A stretch of DNA of 64,000 nucleotides from NCBI GenBank assembly GCA_036927565.1, contig JAYESD010000010.1, forward strand, positions 39,363,298-39,427,297. The letters are read 5' to 3'. Shown here piece by piece: positions 10,771 through 23,170 of the stretch (the stretch's first letter is position 1; each line of letters begins with the position of its first letter). The stretch is from Tuctoria greenei. Its lineage: Eukaryota; Streptophyta; Magnoliopsida; Poales; Poaceae. The notes beneath the pieces were generated by a model. That model ran no database searches. It was not told where the DNA came from and saw nothing but the letters and a program-made list of their open reading frames with translations. A program made the translations under genes and the position numbers.

Positions 10771-12100
10771 CTTATCCTTTGCTCATCTCGAGCAAAGTCA
10801 AGCCATTAGGTTGATGATCAAGAGTTGCTACAATGTTCTATTTTTCACAAGTACCATGTGCACAACAGAATACTCTACCTAGTATTGCAAAAGTTGGCAT
10901 GGTACTTCACCTATCTCAAGTCATTATGGGGCTTATGTCATCTCCTATTCATGAGTGGTTGAAAGATAGAACAGCAAATGGAGCACACATACCTAGAAAT
11001 CAAGTTCCACTCAGATTTCGGAGAGTTCAATTTAGATTTTTAAGTACCTCAATTTGATTCTCTTCGTCCCTCCTTTATGTGTAGTGGAAATATGTCCTCA
11101 CCAAGGCATTTTGCCTAAATTCACCCTACCACTAAATAAGGTTTGTATGTGGAGCTTGGTAGAAAATGTAGTAAGCATATTTGCAACACATAATATTGCT
11201 AAGTAGCAAGCCTTAGGAGAAATCAATTCAAAACTATTTGATTCAAGACTTGTGCATGTGTGATGTAATGGAGTGGATGTGGATATTTGAGATGACTCCT
11301 TTTTGAGTGGACTCTCTTATTTTGCAGGGATGAAACATGACTACTTTTCTTTTTCTCTTTTTTTCTCATGCTTTTGATGTAAGCATGCATTTTCTTTTTC
11401 TTTTTTTGTAGCCATGTCTTCTACTCCCTTTTTATGCAAAAAATTTTGGAGAGAGAACTAAGCATGAATGGTATGGAGTTTCTCTTTTTATTGTGGAATG
11501 GTGGTATGATGGAATTTTGCTTACTTCTAGCGTAGAAGTATAACATGTGCAAGTGAAGTCTTGAATTCAAAAAGTAATGAATGAAATCTCACATAGGTCT
11601 ATATTAGTTTGACAAAGCTCAATTGTGAACACAAATAGCATATGTATAAGGTCTATCAATGTAATATATCATATGGCTTTGGTAGGTATTTTCAATCAAA
11701 TGAGAGTAACTCAAATATTTTTAGAATTTTCTCCGGAAATCTAAGTTTCACTTTCAAACTAGGAACATTAGCCCTATCACTATATCATATCTCACAACAA
11801 CTTAGAATGGATTAAGCTTGTGCTACCCAAAATTTCCAAATGAAGGCAAAAACAATTTTAGCAAATGAGAGCAATATGTTCGATTGTAGTAAGTTGTAAA
11901 ATAGGGACTTAGGAAAATTAAAACAGAGCAACTATTCATCATTTCATCTATGTGAATTCCAAGTCATTCTTACCGCACATCGTTTATTTTATTTGAAAAC
12001 AAATCTGTTCTACTTATTATTTATATATTTTTCTTTTCTATATGCAAGGTGGATGATGGGTGAATGGAAAATTAATATGCAAAGGGGTTGATACAATTTA
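10771..12100 (-). other. 3' untranslated interior of the Athila-like element
   Basis: AT-rich sequence with no recognisable protein on either strand. It includes T-rich and CTTTTT-rich tracts near 11340-11415. It lies between the second ORF and the polypurine tract, so it is most likely the 3' internal noncoding part of the element. Confidence 0.5.
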
Positions 12101-12149
12101 CCTCAAGTGGGGTCCTATCCCAAGCTTGTTCTTCACTCACCTCTCTGAT

Positions 12150-13640
12150 GAGGGTTGAACCCTTGATGACGGAAGTATGCCGCGAGATCGGCTTGTTATT
12201 GTTGTAGCGTGGAGTTGAAGTTGGTGAATTGAGCGTCCATGTGTTGTTGCCAGTCTTGGGTACCTTGGACATGCCCTTGGAGAGTGTTGTAGATGTCACT
12301 CGTTCTCACTTCAAAGTCTTCCATACGTCGAGTGAGATCCGTCATTCCTTGGCTATAGTCACGATGACTTCTAGTCGAAGAGGAATGACATCTTCTCATA
12401 GACGTTGGATGCAAGCTACTAGAGCTTGAAGTGGATAGGAGTGCCTCTCACACGGCGCCTGGCCATCCATGCCAAGACGGACCTTCGGTCTCATACTATG
12501 GAGATTGAGTCCATCCGAGTGCATCACCCGTTGGGTCCTCTTCCTCTTCATACTCATGGATTGTGGAGGTTGTCGGGGGCATGGTCGCTCTCCTTGCGTG
12601 GCTCCTAGTTATCCTACCAGAGACATTACTTCTTGGGGCTTCCTCGATGAGAAGAAGGTCAATGGTTAACCTCCGACATTTGTACAAATGAAAATCTAGG
12701 TTAGGTAACCGAATTTGATAAAGTCGAGATAATAAAACATCAAAGAGCCATCTTGATCATGCTTAAGTGTATGTCCTTGCACTAAATAATTTTCATTAAT
12801 TAACTCTCTTTCATTTTCAATATACTCAAATGAAGAATATTCTAGTGCTCCTACCCTAGTATCAATGAAGTGCATTCAATTGGCCCTGTTCTTGGAATGT
12901 AATCTAACCATTGTGTCATCATGGCAATAACTGCAGCAACTTTTAACCTTTTAACCATGGCAAATAAAATTTTCAGCTCATCTTCACGCTCTACCCTTAA
13001 ATCTCCTCTAGGAAATATAGTCATAGAAACCCATCTATGCATGAAGCGTAAAGTAGGGTTGTGCAAGTGGCTATTCCTAGGTGCACTACATCTGACCTCA
13101 CTAGTCAAGTCTTGCCAAAAACTTTGTTTGTTAAACTTAGGCAAAGTGACTAAATCTAGCAAACAACGTTTATGGAAGCCTAGGATTTCACTTAATTCTA
13201 TTCATATGATGTTGTATTCTTTTTGAAATAATCTAAAAGAAATACCATCAAATCCTATTCTGAGTGTGAAAAGGAATTTTATGGAGACAAGGCGTGAACC
13301 TCTCTCCTCTATGTGAGCAAAGTTTTCCCATCCTAGTGCACGCCAAATGGAAAAGAATTTGGAATGCATACCTATTTTGGAGATCAAATCCGGATCATAA
13401 GCCTTCGTATGAGAGAACTCACGATCTTGGAGGAGCTTGCATGCTTGATCTTCAACTTCACTTTGTATGTCAAGGTCATCGTCGTGGGGGAGTTGGTACA
13501 GGTTGCTCCCCTCACCTATGGGAGTGTCCTCAAATACACTCCTCCTCCGTGAACTTGGTGTAGCAATGGAAGAGGGACGTGCACTTGAGTCTCCACCATG
13601 GCTTGAGCTTGGAGCCTCCTTCCTCTTCTCAAAGAACCTC
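12150..13640 (-). pseudogene. Second ORF of Athila-like element (conserved plant retroelement protein, broken)
   Basis: The minus strand begins near 13640 with MKGMKRFFEKRKEAPSSSHG, then FEDTPIGEGSNLYQLPHDDD and KAYDPDLISKIGM. A stop follows at about 13202. The frame resumes with NPTLRFMHRWVSMTIFPRGD and TGPIECTSLI at 13162-12851. A charged segment (TRSHARRATMPPTTSTIHEY) and a coiled-coil-like stretch (DLTRRMEDFEVRTSDIYN) lie at 12690-12196. This arrangement resembles the conserved ORF of grass Athila-type elements, whose function is not established. It is not an RT or integrase. At least two stops make it a pseudogene. Confidence 0.6.
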
Positions 13641-14614
13641 TTCATTCCTTTCATGGCCCAACAAGCAAGAACACAACAAAGCAAAAACTCGAAAGAGGTG
13701 ATGTTAGTGAAAGCAAAATCCCTGACGAATTTTCCCTTGAAGAACTTGAGAGTAAATTGCAAATGCAAACAAAAGCAAATCTTTTTGGGTTGTATTTGAG
13801 CAGAGTGCTTCAATGAAGAGCAAGAAAAACAATGTGAGCAAGGAGTGACTTTGGGGGGTGTGAAATGAGGAAGTGTGAAGAGGAGTGCTCCTCACGGCCA
13901 CTATTTATAGTGTACACTCCCCAATGGTCAAAAGGGAACCAAATATAGCTGTTGGAGGAGAGAGAGAGAGCCAAAATGGCCCTTTCTCCATGTCGGCCGA
14001 ACAGGGGGGTCGGTCGCACTGAAAAGTGGGCCCCCTTGTTCTCCCTTTTGGCAGGTGGATCTCCAACGGTTATGAGATTAGCACGTTGATGAATTACCAC
14101 ATTTGCAACTCAGAAAAAGTTATTTTCTGAATGAAAACTCTTTTTTCAAAACCCAACAATTTTCTTGTTGTGAAAAATGAAGAAATAAAAATGATAGTTG
14201 AGAATGTAAAATTCTCAACTTGCTAAGAAACACCAAATATGCAGTGGAGAAAAATCAAACTAAATGGGGAAAACCAATTGAAGAGGAAAGAAAAATCAAA
14301 GAAAGGATAACGACCAATTTAACCTATTGGCTAGGTTTGACCACCGTCCGATGAGATGGACATTCCTCCTTCTTCATTTCTCGACATCTGGGCCCGGAGG
14401 GATGGGCTCGGACGGCTTGTCTTGCTTCTTCCGCCATTCCTTCTTCAGCAGCTTGGTGGACTTGGGCCTTTGGGGAAGCCCAGACTTCTCTGTCTTCTTG
14501 GGGTGTCAACGTGGACGATAAGATGGGTTCTCCGCATAAATCAATTTTCTCATGAATGCAATGATCGGGTCCACCTTTGGAGGTGTGATTTCGACCTTTT
14601 GAATGTGTTTAACA

Positions 14615-16555
14615 TTAAGCCAATACTTGACATGGATCATGGAGCATTGCTCCACTTTGGGCGAAAGTTAAACTCTCCTTCTTGCCATTGATATGCAAAT
14701 GGATTTCTCCAGCTCCCACATCTATGCGATCCTTCGCGATGCTAAGGAATGATCGCTCAAGGATGGGTGACATATTCTTCTCGACCTCCGTGTCGATAAC
14801 CACGAAATCCACGGGTATGAAGCAATTCTGAATTTTTACCAGAACATCTTCAGCAATACCCACCAGATAACGAACTGAGGAATCAGCCAGTTGGAGTTGC
14901 ATTGGTGTTGTAGTAAGCTTCGTGAAGTTTAGCTGGTCGAAGACCACCTTGGCCATCACCCTCACAGTTGCTCTAAGGTCACAAAGAGCCTTGTCAAAGT
15001 GGTGAGCCCCAATCGAGTAAGATATTGTAGGACATCCAAGATCCTTCTTTTCTGGAAGTCTGTTAAGGATGGCTGCTCTGCAGTCTTCCATAAGCTTGTC
15101 AACCTCAGTGGTGGGCAATGGCCGCTTGTTATTCAATATGTCCTTGAGATAGAGAGCATAAGTGGGTACTTGCATCGCATCAATCAAGGGCACGTTGATG
15201 TGGATTTGCTGAATAACCTCAACAAAACGGTTGAATTGCTCATTCATTGTTGGCTTCCTTTGCATGTGAGGGAATGGCAATAAGTTGTTGTCTTCAAGTT
15301 GCTTGGCCATTCTCTCACTAAGTGGTTCACTTATGCAAACTGGGACATCCTCCTTCTCTTTTGTAGTCGTCCTCTTCTCTTGTGTGGGATACGGTAGGTC
15401 ACGAGTGGTCTTGCCACCTCTCGTAGCCACCGCACTCACTTTTTCCACTGGAACAACTACAGCAAGTTGAGCCAACTGAGTTTCAAACATCCTGTCAATC
15501 TTGGCATTAATGCTCTCTAGGGTCTTGTCATTAGCCGATAGTTTCTTGGAAGCATAATTGATTCCCAGCTGGCTAATGGCAAGCTCTCTCAAGTCGGGCT
15601 GATTTCCATTATTGTCATTGTTGTTGTACCCTCCTTGAACGAATGGGCATGTTTGGCCCCAGCCTTGACCTCCTGGATGATAGCCATTGTTGTTCCCATT
15701 GTTGGCTATGTATAGTGCATCCTCACGGGTTTCTAGGCCGTCATTGCCAAAATGGTTTGTGTTGTCACAGACTTCACATGTGATATGAGAGTCTAGGGCA
15801 TAGGCATTACCACATACCTCACCATTAACTTGTCCATCCATCTTCTTCATAAGGAGGTCTAATTTGGCAGCGATTATGTCCACCCCTTCAAGGTGTACAT
15901 GTCTCGCTGGCGGGTATGGAGAGCTCGTCGCTCCATCCCATGTTTGACACCATCTTCTCAATCAAATCTTTGGCTTTGGGCACCGTTAATGAGAAAAAGG
16001 CACCTCCAGCAGCAGCATCAACATGGTCATGGGCAGAAGGGATCAACTCGTTGTAGAAGTTTTGGATAATGAGTCAATCATCCATCCCATGGCGGGGACA
16101 GGCCAGGATGTACTCCTGAAGCCTTTCCAAGCCTCGAGAATAGACTCCTTAGCGTCTTGCTGAAAGTTGGAAATTCTTCCACGTAGGGCATTGGTCTTGC
16201 CCAATAGAAAGAACTTGGCGAGGAATGTCGTATAACACTTTTTCCAAGTGTATACAACACTTTAGTTCGCGTAGAACCACTGTTTCGCTTTCCCAAGAAG
16301 AGAGAACGGAAACAGCCTAAGACGGACGACATGCGGAGATATGTCCTTGATGTTAAAAGTGCTGCAGATCTCAAGGAATTGTTGCAGGTGAGCACTTGCA
16401 TCCTCGTTAGCCTTCCAACAAAATGGGTTGGTTTGCACCATAGTGATCAGGCCAGTCTTGATTTCGAAGTTTACGTCTCCCGTGTTAACAGTAGGCCCAA
16501 AAGATACATTGTTAGGAGAGGGAGCTGAAAACTCATGAAGGATCTTCTGAGCCAT
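14615..16555 (-). pseudogene. Athila-like gag-protease
   Basis: Gag starts at 16555 on the minus strand. It contains LITMVQTNPFCW, then NEDASAHLQQFLEICSTFNI and VRLRLFPFSLLGKAKQWFY, the typical Athila gag core. A frameshift near 16260 follows. The long frame 15961-14615 (448 codons) holds the gag C-terminus with MKKMDGQVNGEV, a glycine/asparagine-rich stretch, then the linker LPFPHMQRKPTMNEQFNRFV. The retropepsin-like region is ALCDLRATVRVMAKVVFDQL followed by LQLADSSVRYLVGIAEDVLV and FVVIDTEV. The family motif is DLGAS, so Gly is changed to Arg next to the catalytic Asp. No RT follows. Confidence 0.75.
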
Positions 16556-16800
16556 TTGCGTTTTGGTTGTTGGTGCAGTTGCACTGACTTGCCTTGTCGC
16601 TCGAAGCTTCTGAGGAGTAACGACATGAGGTCGATCTCTTAGAAGGGATTCGGGATCTTCAATAAAGTTCCGACAAGCGGAAACAAGACATACACTACCC
16701 TGTTTTCACATAAAATGTGAAAACATAGAAAGGTTATCCTACTAAAACCTTCCCAGGGTCCTATTATATTCACTCATTCATCCAATACTTCAGCTGCCTT

Positions 16801-16817
16801 CCCCAGCAATGGCACCA
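16801..16817 (-). other. Primer-binding site (tRNA-Asp-like)
   Basis: The minus strand reads TGGTGCCATTGCTGGGG, eight bases inside the LTR end. It differs at three positions from TGGCGCCGTTGCCGGGG, the site complementary to tRNA-Asp that is used by Athila/Tat gypsy elements. Confidence 0.75.
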
Positions 16818-16825
16818 GAAATGCT

Positions 16826-18437
16826 TGTTGATAGTTCTTAAGTAACACTAACAAATCATCCCTGGCAATGGTGTCAGAATTGCCTGTTTACGGCCACTAA
16901 CGTCACAGATCTAAATCCGCAAGCGTACGGAAGCTATCGATGTAGCATTTCTTCATTTTGAGTATTCCCAAAGAGTGTCATTTATACTCTCCCAAAGGAA
17001 GGCTAGGTGGAAGCAAAGCAATCATCAAATGGAGAGGATAGGTTGGTCTAGGTAGGGTTATAGCAAGGATGGATAAAAGATAATTAGAGGTAGTGTGACA
17101 CACACAAGAGCATTCTATCCTAAAGGTGGGTAAATGAGGTAAAGAGGGACTAGGCTAAGAGTTAGGTAGATACTCCTACTATGAGTCTAATATACATATA
17201 CATAGCTTAAGTTAGTTACTAATGATCATATTAATTATGAATTCTCATACTAAGTTGATTAACATATCGGACACAGGTTTATCCCTAGCAACACTAGGAC
17301 GACTCCCACCAAGAGCTTGTGGCATAGCCGAACGTGGAGGATTACAAAGGGCAGATAGGACTGTCACCACTTACTGCCTACCTCTTCAATTCGTGGGTCT
17401 ACGAGACACTCATCGCTACTTATCTATCCTAGCACCATGCTAGCATATTAAGTAATTACCTTAAGAGCCTAGGCATAAGCCATCCTAAGGCAATGAACTA
17501 AATCATCGTTGAACCAATGTTAATACATAGCATAAGTGATTCATATTAACATAATCATGTCATAGCTAATTAGACTATAGTGGGGGTTTGTAGTGTTTAT
17601 GATGATATAATGAGAATGATATAGCATAATCATAAATACTACTCCTACCACATATATGAAATCCACAATCAAACAAGAAACGCTTCATCCAAGTATATGA
17701 ACAATAGAAGACTAAAGATAACATCTTTATTAAGAGCAAAGTCACAAATACAAATAGGAATATGAGAGTCGTACCTTTCCCAATTAGGAATTGGGAAGAG
17801 ACTCCTTCAACTGCTCTCCTACATGGAATATGGATTAGAGGCTCTCCTCTCTACAGCCTAAACTCCACTAAACCGATAGAGAATAGTGGATACAATAGAA
17901 TGAATACTCAAGTAGTGTGTGTGTGAAGTGAGGGTAGGGGGTCCTATTTATAGGTGGAGAAGGATCGGTTCCCGTCACCAAAAGCACGCGAATCAGTCAC
18001 CACTAACTTCTTCAAGCCGGGAGGAGCCAACACGTGGAAGATGACCGAGTTTGGCACCAGGAAGGGGTCGGCCGAACCACCAGATCAGTCGACCTGGTCT
18101 TGGCTCCAAACGGCCTGTGCTTTCTCCAGGTGGCTTCCAGGTGGGTCCCATTGACTAATATAGGGTGTACACCGTTGGATGGCATGTGGAACTTCTGTTT
18201 GTGGGCCATTTGATCCATGTGGTGCCACATGTTGACATTTGATTGGCTGGGATGATATTTTATAGGATTGCTCCCCCTCTTTTACCTCATTTTTTCAATA
18301 ATTCCTTGCATGCACTATTTCCCCAAGGACATGTGAAAATAGGTTAAATAGAAAGGTGATGTGTGCAATAAATGACAATTCCTTCACATAATTGAGTTAT
18401 ATTGATGGGTGAAATTAGTATATAACAGCCGTCAACA
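16826..18437 (-). repeat. Athila-like 5' LTR
   Basis: 1612 bp. It matches the left LTR along its length except for about 270 bp at 17694-17963, present only here. The 59 bp nearest the primer site (16826-16884) include a second, embedded copy of the primer-site region. The outer end GTCAACA at 18437 is followed by the target duplication GCCAT. Confidence 0.85.
17943..17954 (-). promoter_or_regulatory. TATA box in Athila-like 5' LTR
   Basis: The minus strand reads CCTATAAATAGG, a good plant TATA motif. It lies in the LTR segment that is deleted from the 3' LTR. Confidence 0.65.
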
Positions 18438-20990
18438 GCCATCGAGGCCCAGTCGACCCTAATGTGGAAGTTGTCATAAAATTCGAGGAATTTTCTTCTC
18501 ATGAATTGAGTGTCGTTGTCGGTGATGATAGCGTTCGGCACCTAGAAGCGGTAAACGATGTCGCGAAAGAAGTTCACTGCATGTTCTGATGACATTGTGA
18601 CGAATGGCTTCGCTTCTATCCATTTGGTGAACTTGTCCACCGCGATGAGGAGGACAGTAAAGCCCCCGGGCGCCTTCCTGATAGGGCCAAGGAGGTCCAG
18701 CCTCCATACAGCGAAGGGCCACGTGAGCTGGATGGTTTGGAGGTCCTGAGTCGGGACAGGTATTTGTACAGCGAAGTATTGGCAACCTTGACAAGTGCGC
18801 ACAATTTGTTCAACACCGGAGGCAGCGGTTGGCCAATAAAAACCATGTCAATATGCCTTCCCGACCAGGGACCTAGGGGTTGCGTGATGCCCGCAGATCC
18901 CTTCATGGATGTCGAGGAACAACTCTCTTCCTTGCTCGCTCGGGATGCAACGTTGCAAGAAACCGGTGATGCTGTGTAGGAAGAGCTCACCATCCACGTA
19001 GACAAACATATTGGCTCGGCGTGCAATTTGTCGAGCCTTGACCCCCTCGACGGGAAGCTTTCCAGATGACAAGTATTTGACGTAAGGGGTCTGCCAACCG
19101 GGCTCGGCGGCGAGCATGTGGTGGTCGGGCCCACGCTGGGGATCCGAGCGAGCTTCTTCAACACGGACGGAAGGTTGAGGGAGGTCGACGACGAAGGCGT
19201 CAGGAGGCAGGGCCTCACGGCTGAAGGCGAGTTTGGTAAGGTAGTCGGTTGTGTTGTTATCTCGCCTCGGGATGTGGCAAAGCTCGAGTCCTTCGAACCA
19301 GTCTTCCAACTTCTGCGCCTCCCGACAGTAGGCCTCCATGAGTGGGTTGTGGCAGCTCGATTCTTTCATCATTTGGTTGACCACGAGCTCGGAGTCATTG
19401 TGCACGTAGAGGTGTTGTACGCCGAGCTCGACCATGATGTGGAGCCCGTTGAGAAGCACCTCGTACTATGTGACGTTGTTGGCTGACTTGAGTGTAGTCG
19501 CCACGCGTATTGTAGCTGATATTCTTTTGGGGAGATAAGGACGATGTCGCTTCCTGTGTTATTAAGGGTTAGTGATCTGTAAAAAAAATACATCATTTAG
19601 TATTCACGGCGGATCGGGCTTGGTGTCGTATGAGTCTGTCCATTCAGTGACGAAGTCGGCGAGGACCTGGAACTTTATCGCCATTCGGGCAACATAGGAT
19701 ATGTCGAATCCCATGAGTTACAGGGCCCACTTCGCAATCCTTCCAAACGAGTCCCAACTATTGATGATCACGTCGAGCCCGTGCGCAGTTACCGCCCGCA
19801 CCGGGTGGCTTCAGAAATAATGTGGGAGCTTCCGTTTTGTTATAAGAATGGCGTATAGAAGATTTTTCACGTGAGGGTAGCGCATCTCACAGTCGGATAG
19901 TGCTTTGGTGCTGAAGTAGATCGGCCTTTGGACCCAGTGGGTGTGATCGTGCTCCTCCCGCTCTACAACGAGGGTAGTACTAACCACCTGATCGATGGCG
20001 GCGATGTAGAGAAGTGGCTCGTTCAACTTAGGTGATGCCATTATCGGTGGATTAGGGACGAAGGCCTTTAGATCGTCGAGAGCTTTTTGCGCCTGCATTG
20101 TCCATTTGAAGGGTCGGGACTTCCTCAACCCCCTATAGAGGGGTAGCCCCCGCCCCCCGAGCAGAGCGACAAAATGGCTTAGGACCGCAAGACAGCCCAT
20201 CAGCCGATGTATAACTTTAATGTCGCTAATGGGGCCCATTGTTAGTGATTGCCATGATATTCTCAGGGTTAGCTTCGATGCCACGTTCCGAGATGATGTA
20301 CGTGAGCAGCTTGCCTCGGGGGATGTCGAACACACACTTTTCCGGATTGAGCCTGACGTTTTTATTATGGAGTTCACTGAAGGTTTCTTCAAGGTCGGTG
20401 ATGAGGTTGGATGCCTTCCTGGACTTTACTATGATGTCATCAACATAGACTTTGAGGTTCCGCCCGACCTGTTGCTGGAAACACTTCTGCATGCATTGAT
20501 GGTATGTTGCTCCCACATTTTTTAGCCAGAAGGGCATCCTTACGTAGCAATAAGAGCCCAAAGGGGTAATAAATGTGGTTGCGAGCCGGAGGGCGATTTG
20601 GTGGTACCCCGAGTAAGCGTCGAGGAAACACAAGGATTCACTTCCTACGGTGAGGTCAATGACCTGGTCGATATGAGGAAATGGGAAGGGATCCTTTGGG
20701 CATTCCTTGTTCAGGCTCCTATAATTAACGCACATCCTCCATTCCTCGCTCTTTTTCCTGACGAGCACAGGGTTGGCCGGCCATAGGGGTGTTGTACCTC
20801 CTCAATGAAACCGGCAGATAGAAGTTTGTTGATCTCGACCCTGATGCCTCACCGCTTCTGCTCGTCGAGGCGGCGCAATCTCTGCTTTACGGGTTGGGAG
20901 CCCGACCTAATGTTGAGAGTGTGTTCGGCGACCTCCCTGGGGATGCGAGCATGATATTCTCATAGCGTCAAGGGTCCCGGCCTATAGGAA
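18438..20990 (-). pseudogene. Gypsy A pol: RT, RNase H, integrase (Tat/RIRE2-like, broken)
   Basis: RT at 20768-19811 has CVNYRSLNKECPKDPFPFPH, LCFLDAYSGYHQI, YVDDIIVKSRKAS near 20440, and the RT-connection FKWTMQAQKALDDLKAF. RNase H at about 19460-19200 has the motif LYVHNDSELVVNQM. Integrase follows with the zinc-finger part GICGHHATPRS...RTCQGCQYFA, the core WRLDLLGPIRKAPGGF and ITDNDTQF, and it stops at VDWASM where the Athila-like element is inserted. Upstream of RT (20990-20770) is the PR-RT linker HTLNIRSGSQPVKQRLRRLD. Stops and shifts are present in each domain. Confidence 0.85.
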
Positions 20991-21770
20991 GTTTTTTTTT
21001 GAACCAAAACTGCAAGGGAACCCCTTGCGGTGAATATATTAACTATAAATAGGTGGTGTTAAAACCATAGAACAGGCACAAAAGGCAAGATTGGTTGGGA
21101 GAGGTAAAGTGTGTCCCTCTTGAGATAAGAGGAAACGAGGCTTAGACCTAACCCAAACCAATCGCCTGGCACGACCCATACAAACTGACACAACCAAAAA
21201 GCACAGAAATAAATAAATGACCAACAACCATTTCCACCTAGATAGGCAACAAAGGGTAGAGGACGAATCATATACCTAGGCAGTGACACGTTAAATGAGT
21301 CACTACCACCCAAACCTATAACACCACAAAGAGGAGCGGAGGAGGGTGTAACATATGGGAATGAAGATTCCAGAATCATGCCCCCCATCTTCCAAGTGTT
21401 CCACGACTTCTGGATAAACCATATGAGCATCATTGACCGAAGAGTGTGACCTTGCATCCTTCATTTTCTTGGTAGAGGATCCCGACTCCAACTTGAGATC
21501 ACACTCCTTATCAAAGTGGAAGGTCACTCGACAAATAATGGTTTGAGGAAGTGAAGCTCGAGAAGAGGTAGCCAGAGTAGCTGGAGCCAAGGCAAATGGG
21601 CAACCAGGGCAATCACACTCCGACCTTCCCAAGCTAGTGGTGATGCAGAGTTCCTCTAGAACTCTAGAAGGAGCAGCAAGAGTTGTTGAGGGAGAAGGAC
21701 ACAAAGCATGCAACTGTGTTCTTCCTCGTCATCGCCCATCAGCGAACTTGTCAACATCTACCGTCCAGCA
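20991..21770 (-). mobile_element. 5'-truncated LINE (L1-type 3' end)
   Basis: On the minus strand the sequence ends in a short hairpin (GCAAGGGGTTCCCTTGC, about 21016-21032), then TTTTGGTTC and a poly-A run. This is a tail form common in grass L1-type LINEs. No RT domain remains. It is inserted between the gag start and the PR-RT linker of gypsy A. The 5' edge is uncertain and no target duplication was confirmed. Confidence 0.55.
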
Positions 21771-22288
21771 TCACCATGGTCAGGCGCTTGGGGCTGACTA
21801 TCGAATCCAAGATTAGGGGAGGCGAGCTTGCAGGTGGTGGTCGGGACGATCGTACTGGTCGAACATGATCCCCGTTTCGGATCATCGGAGGGGGTCGGAG
21901 TGATCGTCATGATGGCGTCGACCTCCAGGGCGTTGTGGGAGAGTGGTGGAGTGGGCTTGATCGTCCCTACATACGAGGGCACCAAGATGTCACAGGCGAC
22001 ACTTTCATCGGAGTCGTGGGTCAGACTGCCTGTCGAGGGCGAGATGGCTGATCTAGCACTGGGGAACCGAAGGGCGCACGAGTCGCTAGCGAAATACTCC
22101 AACCTCCCTAGGCGTGTGGCTCGGTCGTGGAGATGGGCGGGGGCGAACTCCGACCAGTCACCGTCGTTGGCGGTGAACTCGAAGTCACCGAAGCATATCT
22201 TCATGTCGGGCACGAAAGTCGATCTTGGTGGAGCCATCAAAGAAGCAGAAAATGGTACGCACGACAGTTTCCTTACCTGGCGCGCCAA
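21758..22288 (-). pseudogene. Gypsy A gag N-terminus
   Basis: An open minus-strand frame of 176 codons begins at the primer-binding region. It contains MAPPRSTFVPDMKICFGDFE, DRATRLGRLEYFASDSCALR and THDSDESVACDILVPSY, which resembles the leader/gag N-terminus of Tat-type grass gypsy elements. The remainder of gag and protease are missing before the RT linker at 20990. The missing part was lost by deletion or displaced by the LINE. Confidence 0.5.
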
Positions 22289-22289
22289 C
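22275..22289 (-). other. Primer-binding site of gypsy A
   Basis: The minus strand reads TTGGCGCGCCAGGTAAG just inside the LTR end, a primer-site form found in many grass gypsy elements. The ORF above starts within it. Confidence 0.6.
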
Positions 22290-23170
22290 TGCCGGTGTTC
22301 GGACTTCCGACTAGTACCGAATACGCTGCGCGTTCATCCTCGAGATGGCCTAGTTATGAACACAAGAGAATTATACTGGTTCAGGCAAGGTGGCCTACGT
22401 CCAGTTCATGTGCCTCGCTCTTTTTTTTTGAAAATGGGGAAGCTCTCTTACAAGCGAGTTGTCCCTCCCGCGAGGACGACCATTGGTCCCTTTTATATAG
22501 GCCTTCCAGCTGGCACTCTCCAGTAACTCATACCCTCCCTCATGTCCTCATAAATGGGACCCTAGTTACAGGGACATCTACTCACTAGTGTGTCGAATAG
22601 GATAATTGATGAAGCTGCTGTGATTGGGAGATTGCTATTCAACATGCTCCTCTCTTACCGTCGGGGAGAACCGTACCAGAGCGCATGCACGCCCACCGTA
22701 CTGCGCACACGCCCACCATTACATCGGACGTGACGGGGCCTCAAGCACGTGTCAGAAGTGTGACAACGCCCACTCCGCATTGAAAGCTACTTGTTCGCTG
22801 CTATTGAAACTCGAGCTCTTGCCCCCCTCGAGGCCCACACGTACGGGTGTCGAGGGGGACGAAGCTGCATCTGGTCGCCACGTAGGAGCCACGTCTTGTC
22901 GAGGACTCGGGCGAGCATACCTGCAAATCACAAATACCTCCTGGTAGCCTGGGTCAGAAACCGCATCAAGTCCATTAGGGAAGTGAGTCCGAATTGTAAA
23001 GAATAAGGATTGAGTCCAAGTCTGTCACGTTAGTACCTTTGAGTCTGTAGAACCTTGAGTCAAAGTTTGTCAAACCTCAGCATCCGCGGACTTATCCACG
23101 AGTTTTCAATGAAAAGAATAAGCTATTGTTACAATCAATTTACCTCATCCCACGACGTCCCCGGCTGGCA
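22290..23170 (-). repeat. Gypsy A 5' LTR (far edge tentative)
   Basis: The inner end CCGAACACCGGCA at 22290 abuts the primer site. TGCCAGCCGG at 23170 on the minus strand is the only nearby TG-start matching this end, giving a candidate LTR of about 881 bp. No second LTR remains for comparison because the 3' end of gypsy A is deleted. The boundary at 23170 is an inference. Confidence 0.45.

Larger units (their letters stand above)
9398..18437 (-). mobile_element. Athila-like gypsy element without RT or integrase (complete, LTR to LTR)
   Basis: Two LTRs (9398-10758 and 16826-18437) with matching TGTTGATAG...CGTCAACA ends bracket a 6.1-kb interior. Target duplication is GCCAC (9393-9397) versus GCCAT (18438-18442). 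Orientation is minus: a tRNA-Asp-like primer site lies inside the right LTR and a G-rich polypurine tract lies inside the left LTR. The interior encodes a gag-protease ORF and a second conserved ORF, but no RT, RNase H or integrase was found. It is therefore non-autonomous, or derived by loss of pol. It interrupts gypsy A integrase. Confidence 0.85.

Noticed and set aside
14996..15470. Plus-strand open frames in the Athila-like gag region
   Set aside because: Shadows of the long minus-strand gag-protease frame.
21828..22526. 232-codon plus-strand open frame
   Set aside because: It is antisense to the gypsy A gag N-terminus, and only the minus strand shows family motifs.
22290..23170. A confidently bounded gypsy A LTR with target duplication
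   Set aside because: There is no second LTR to compare, so the outer edge is only a candidate.
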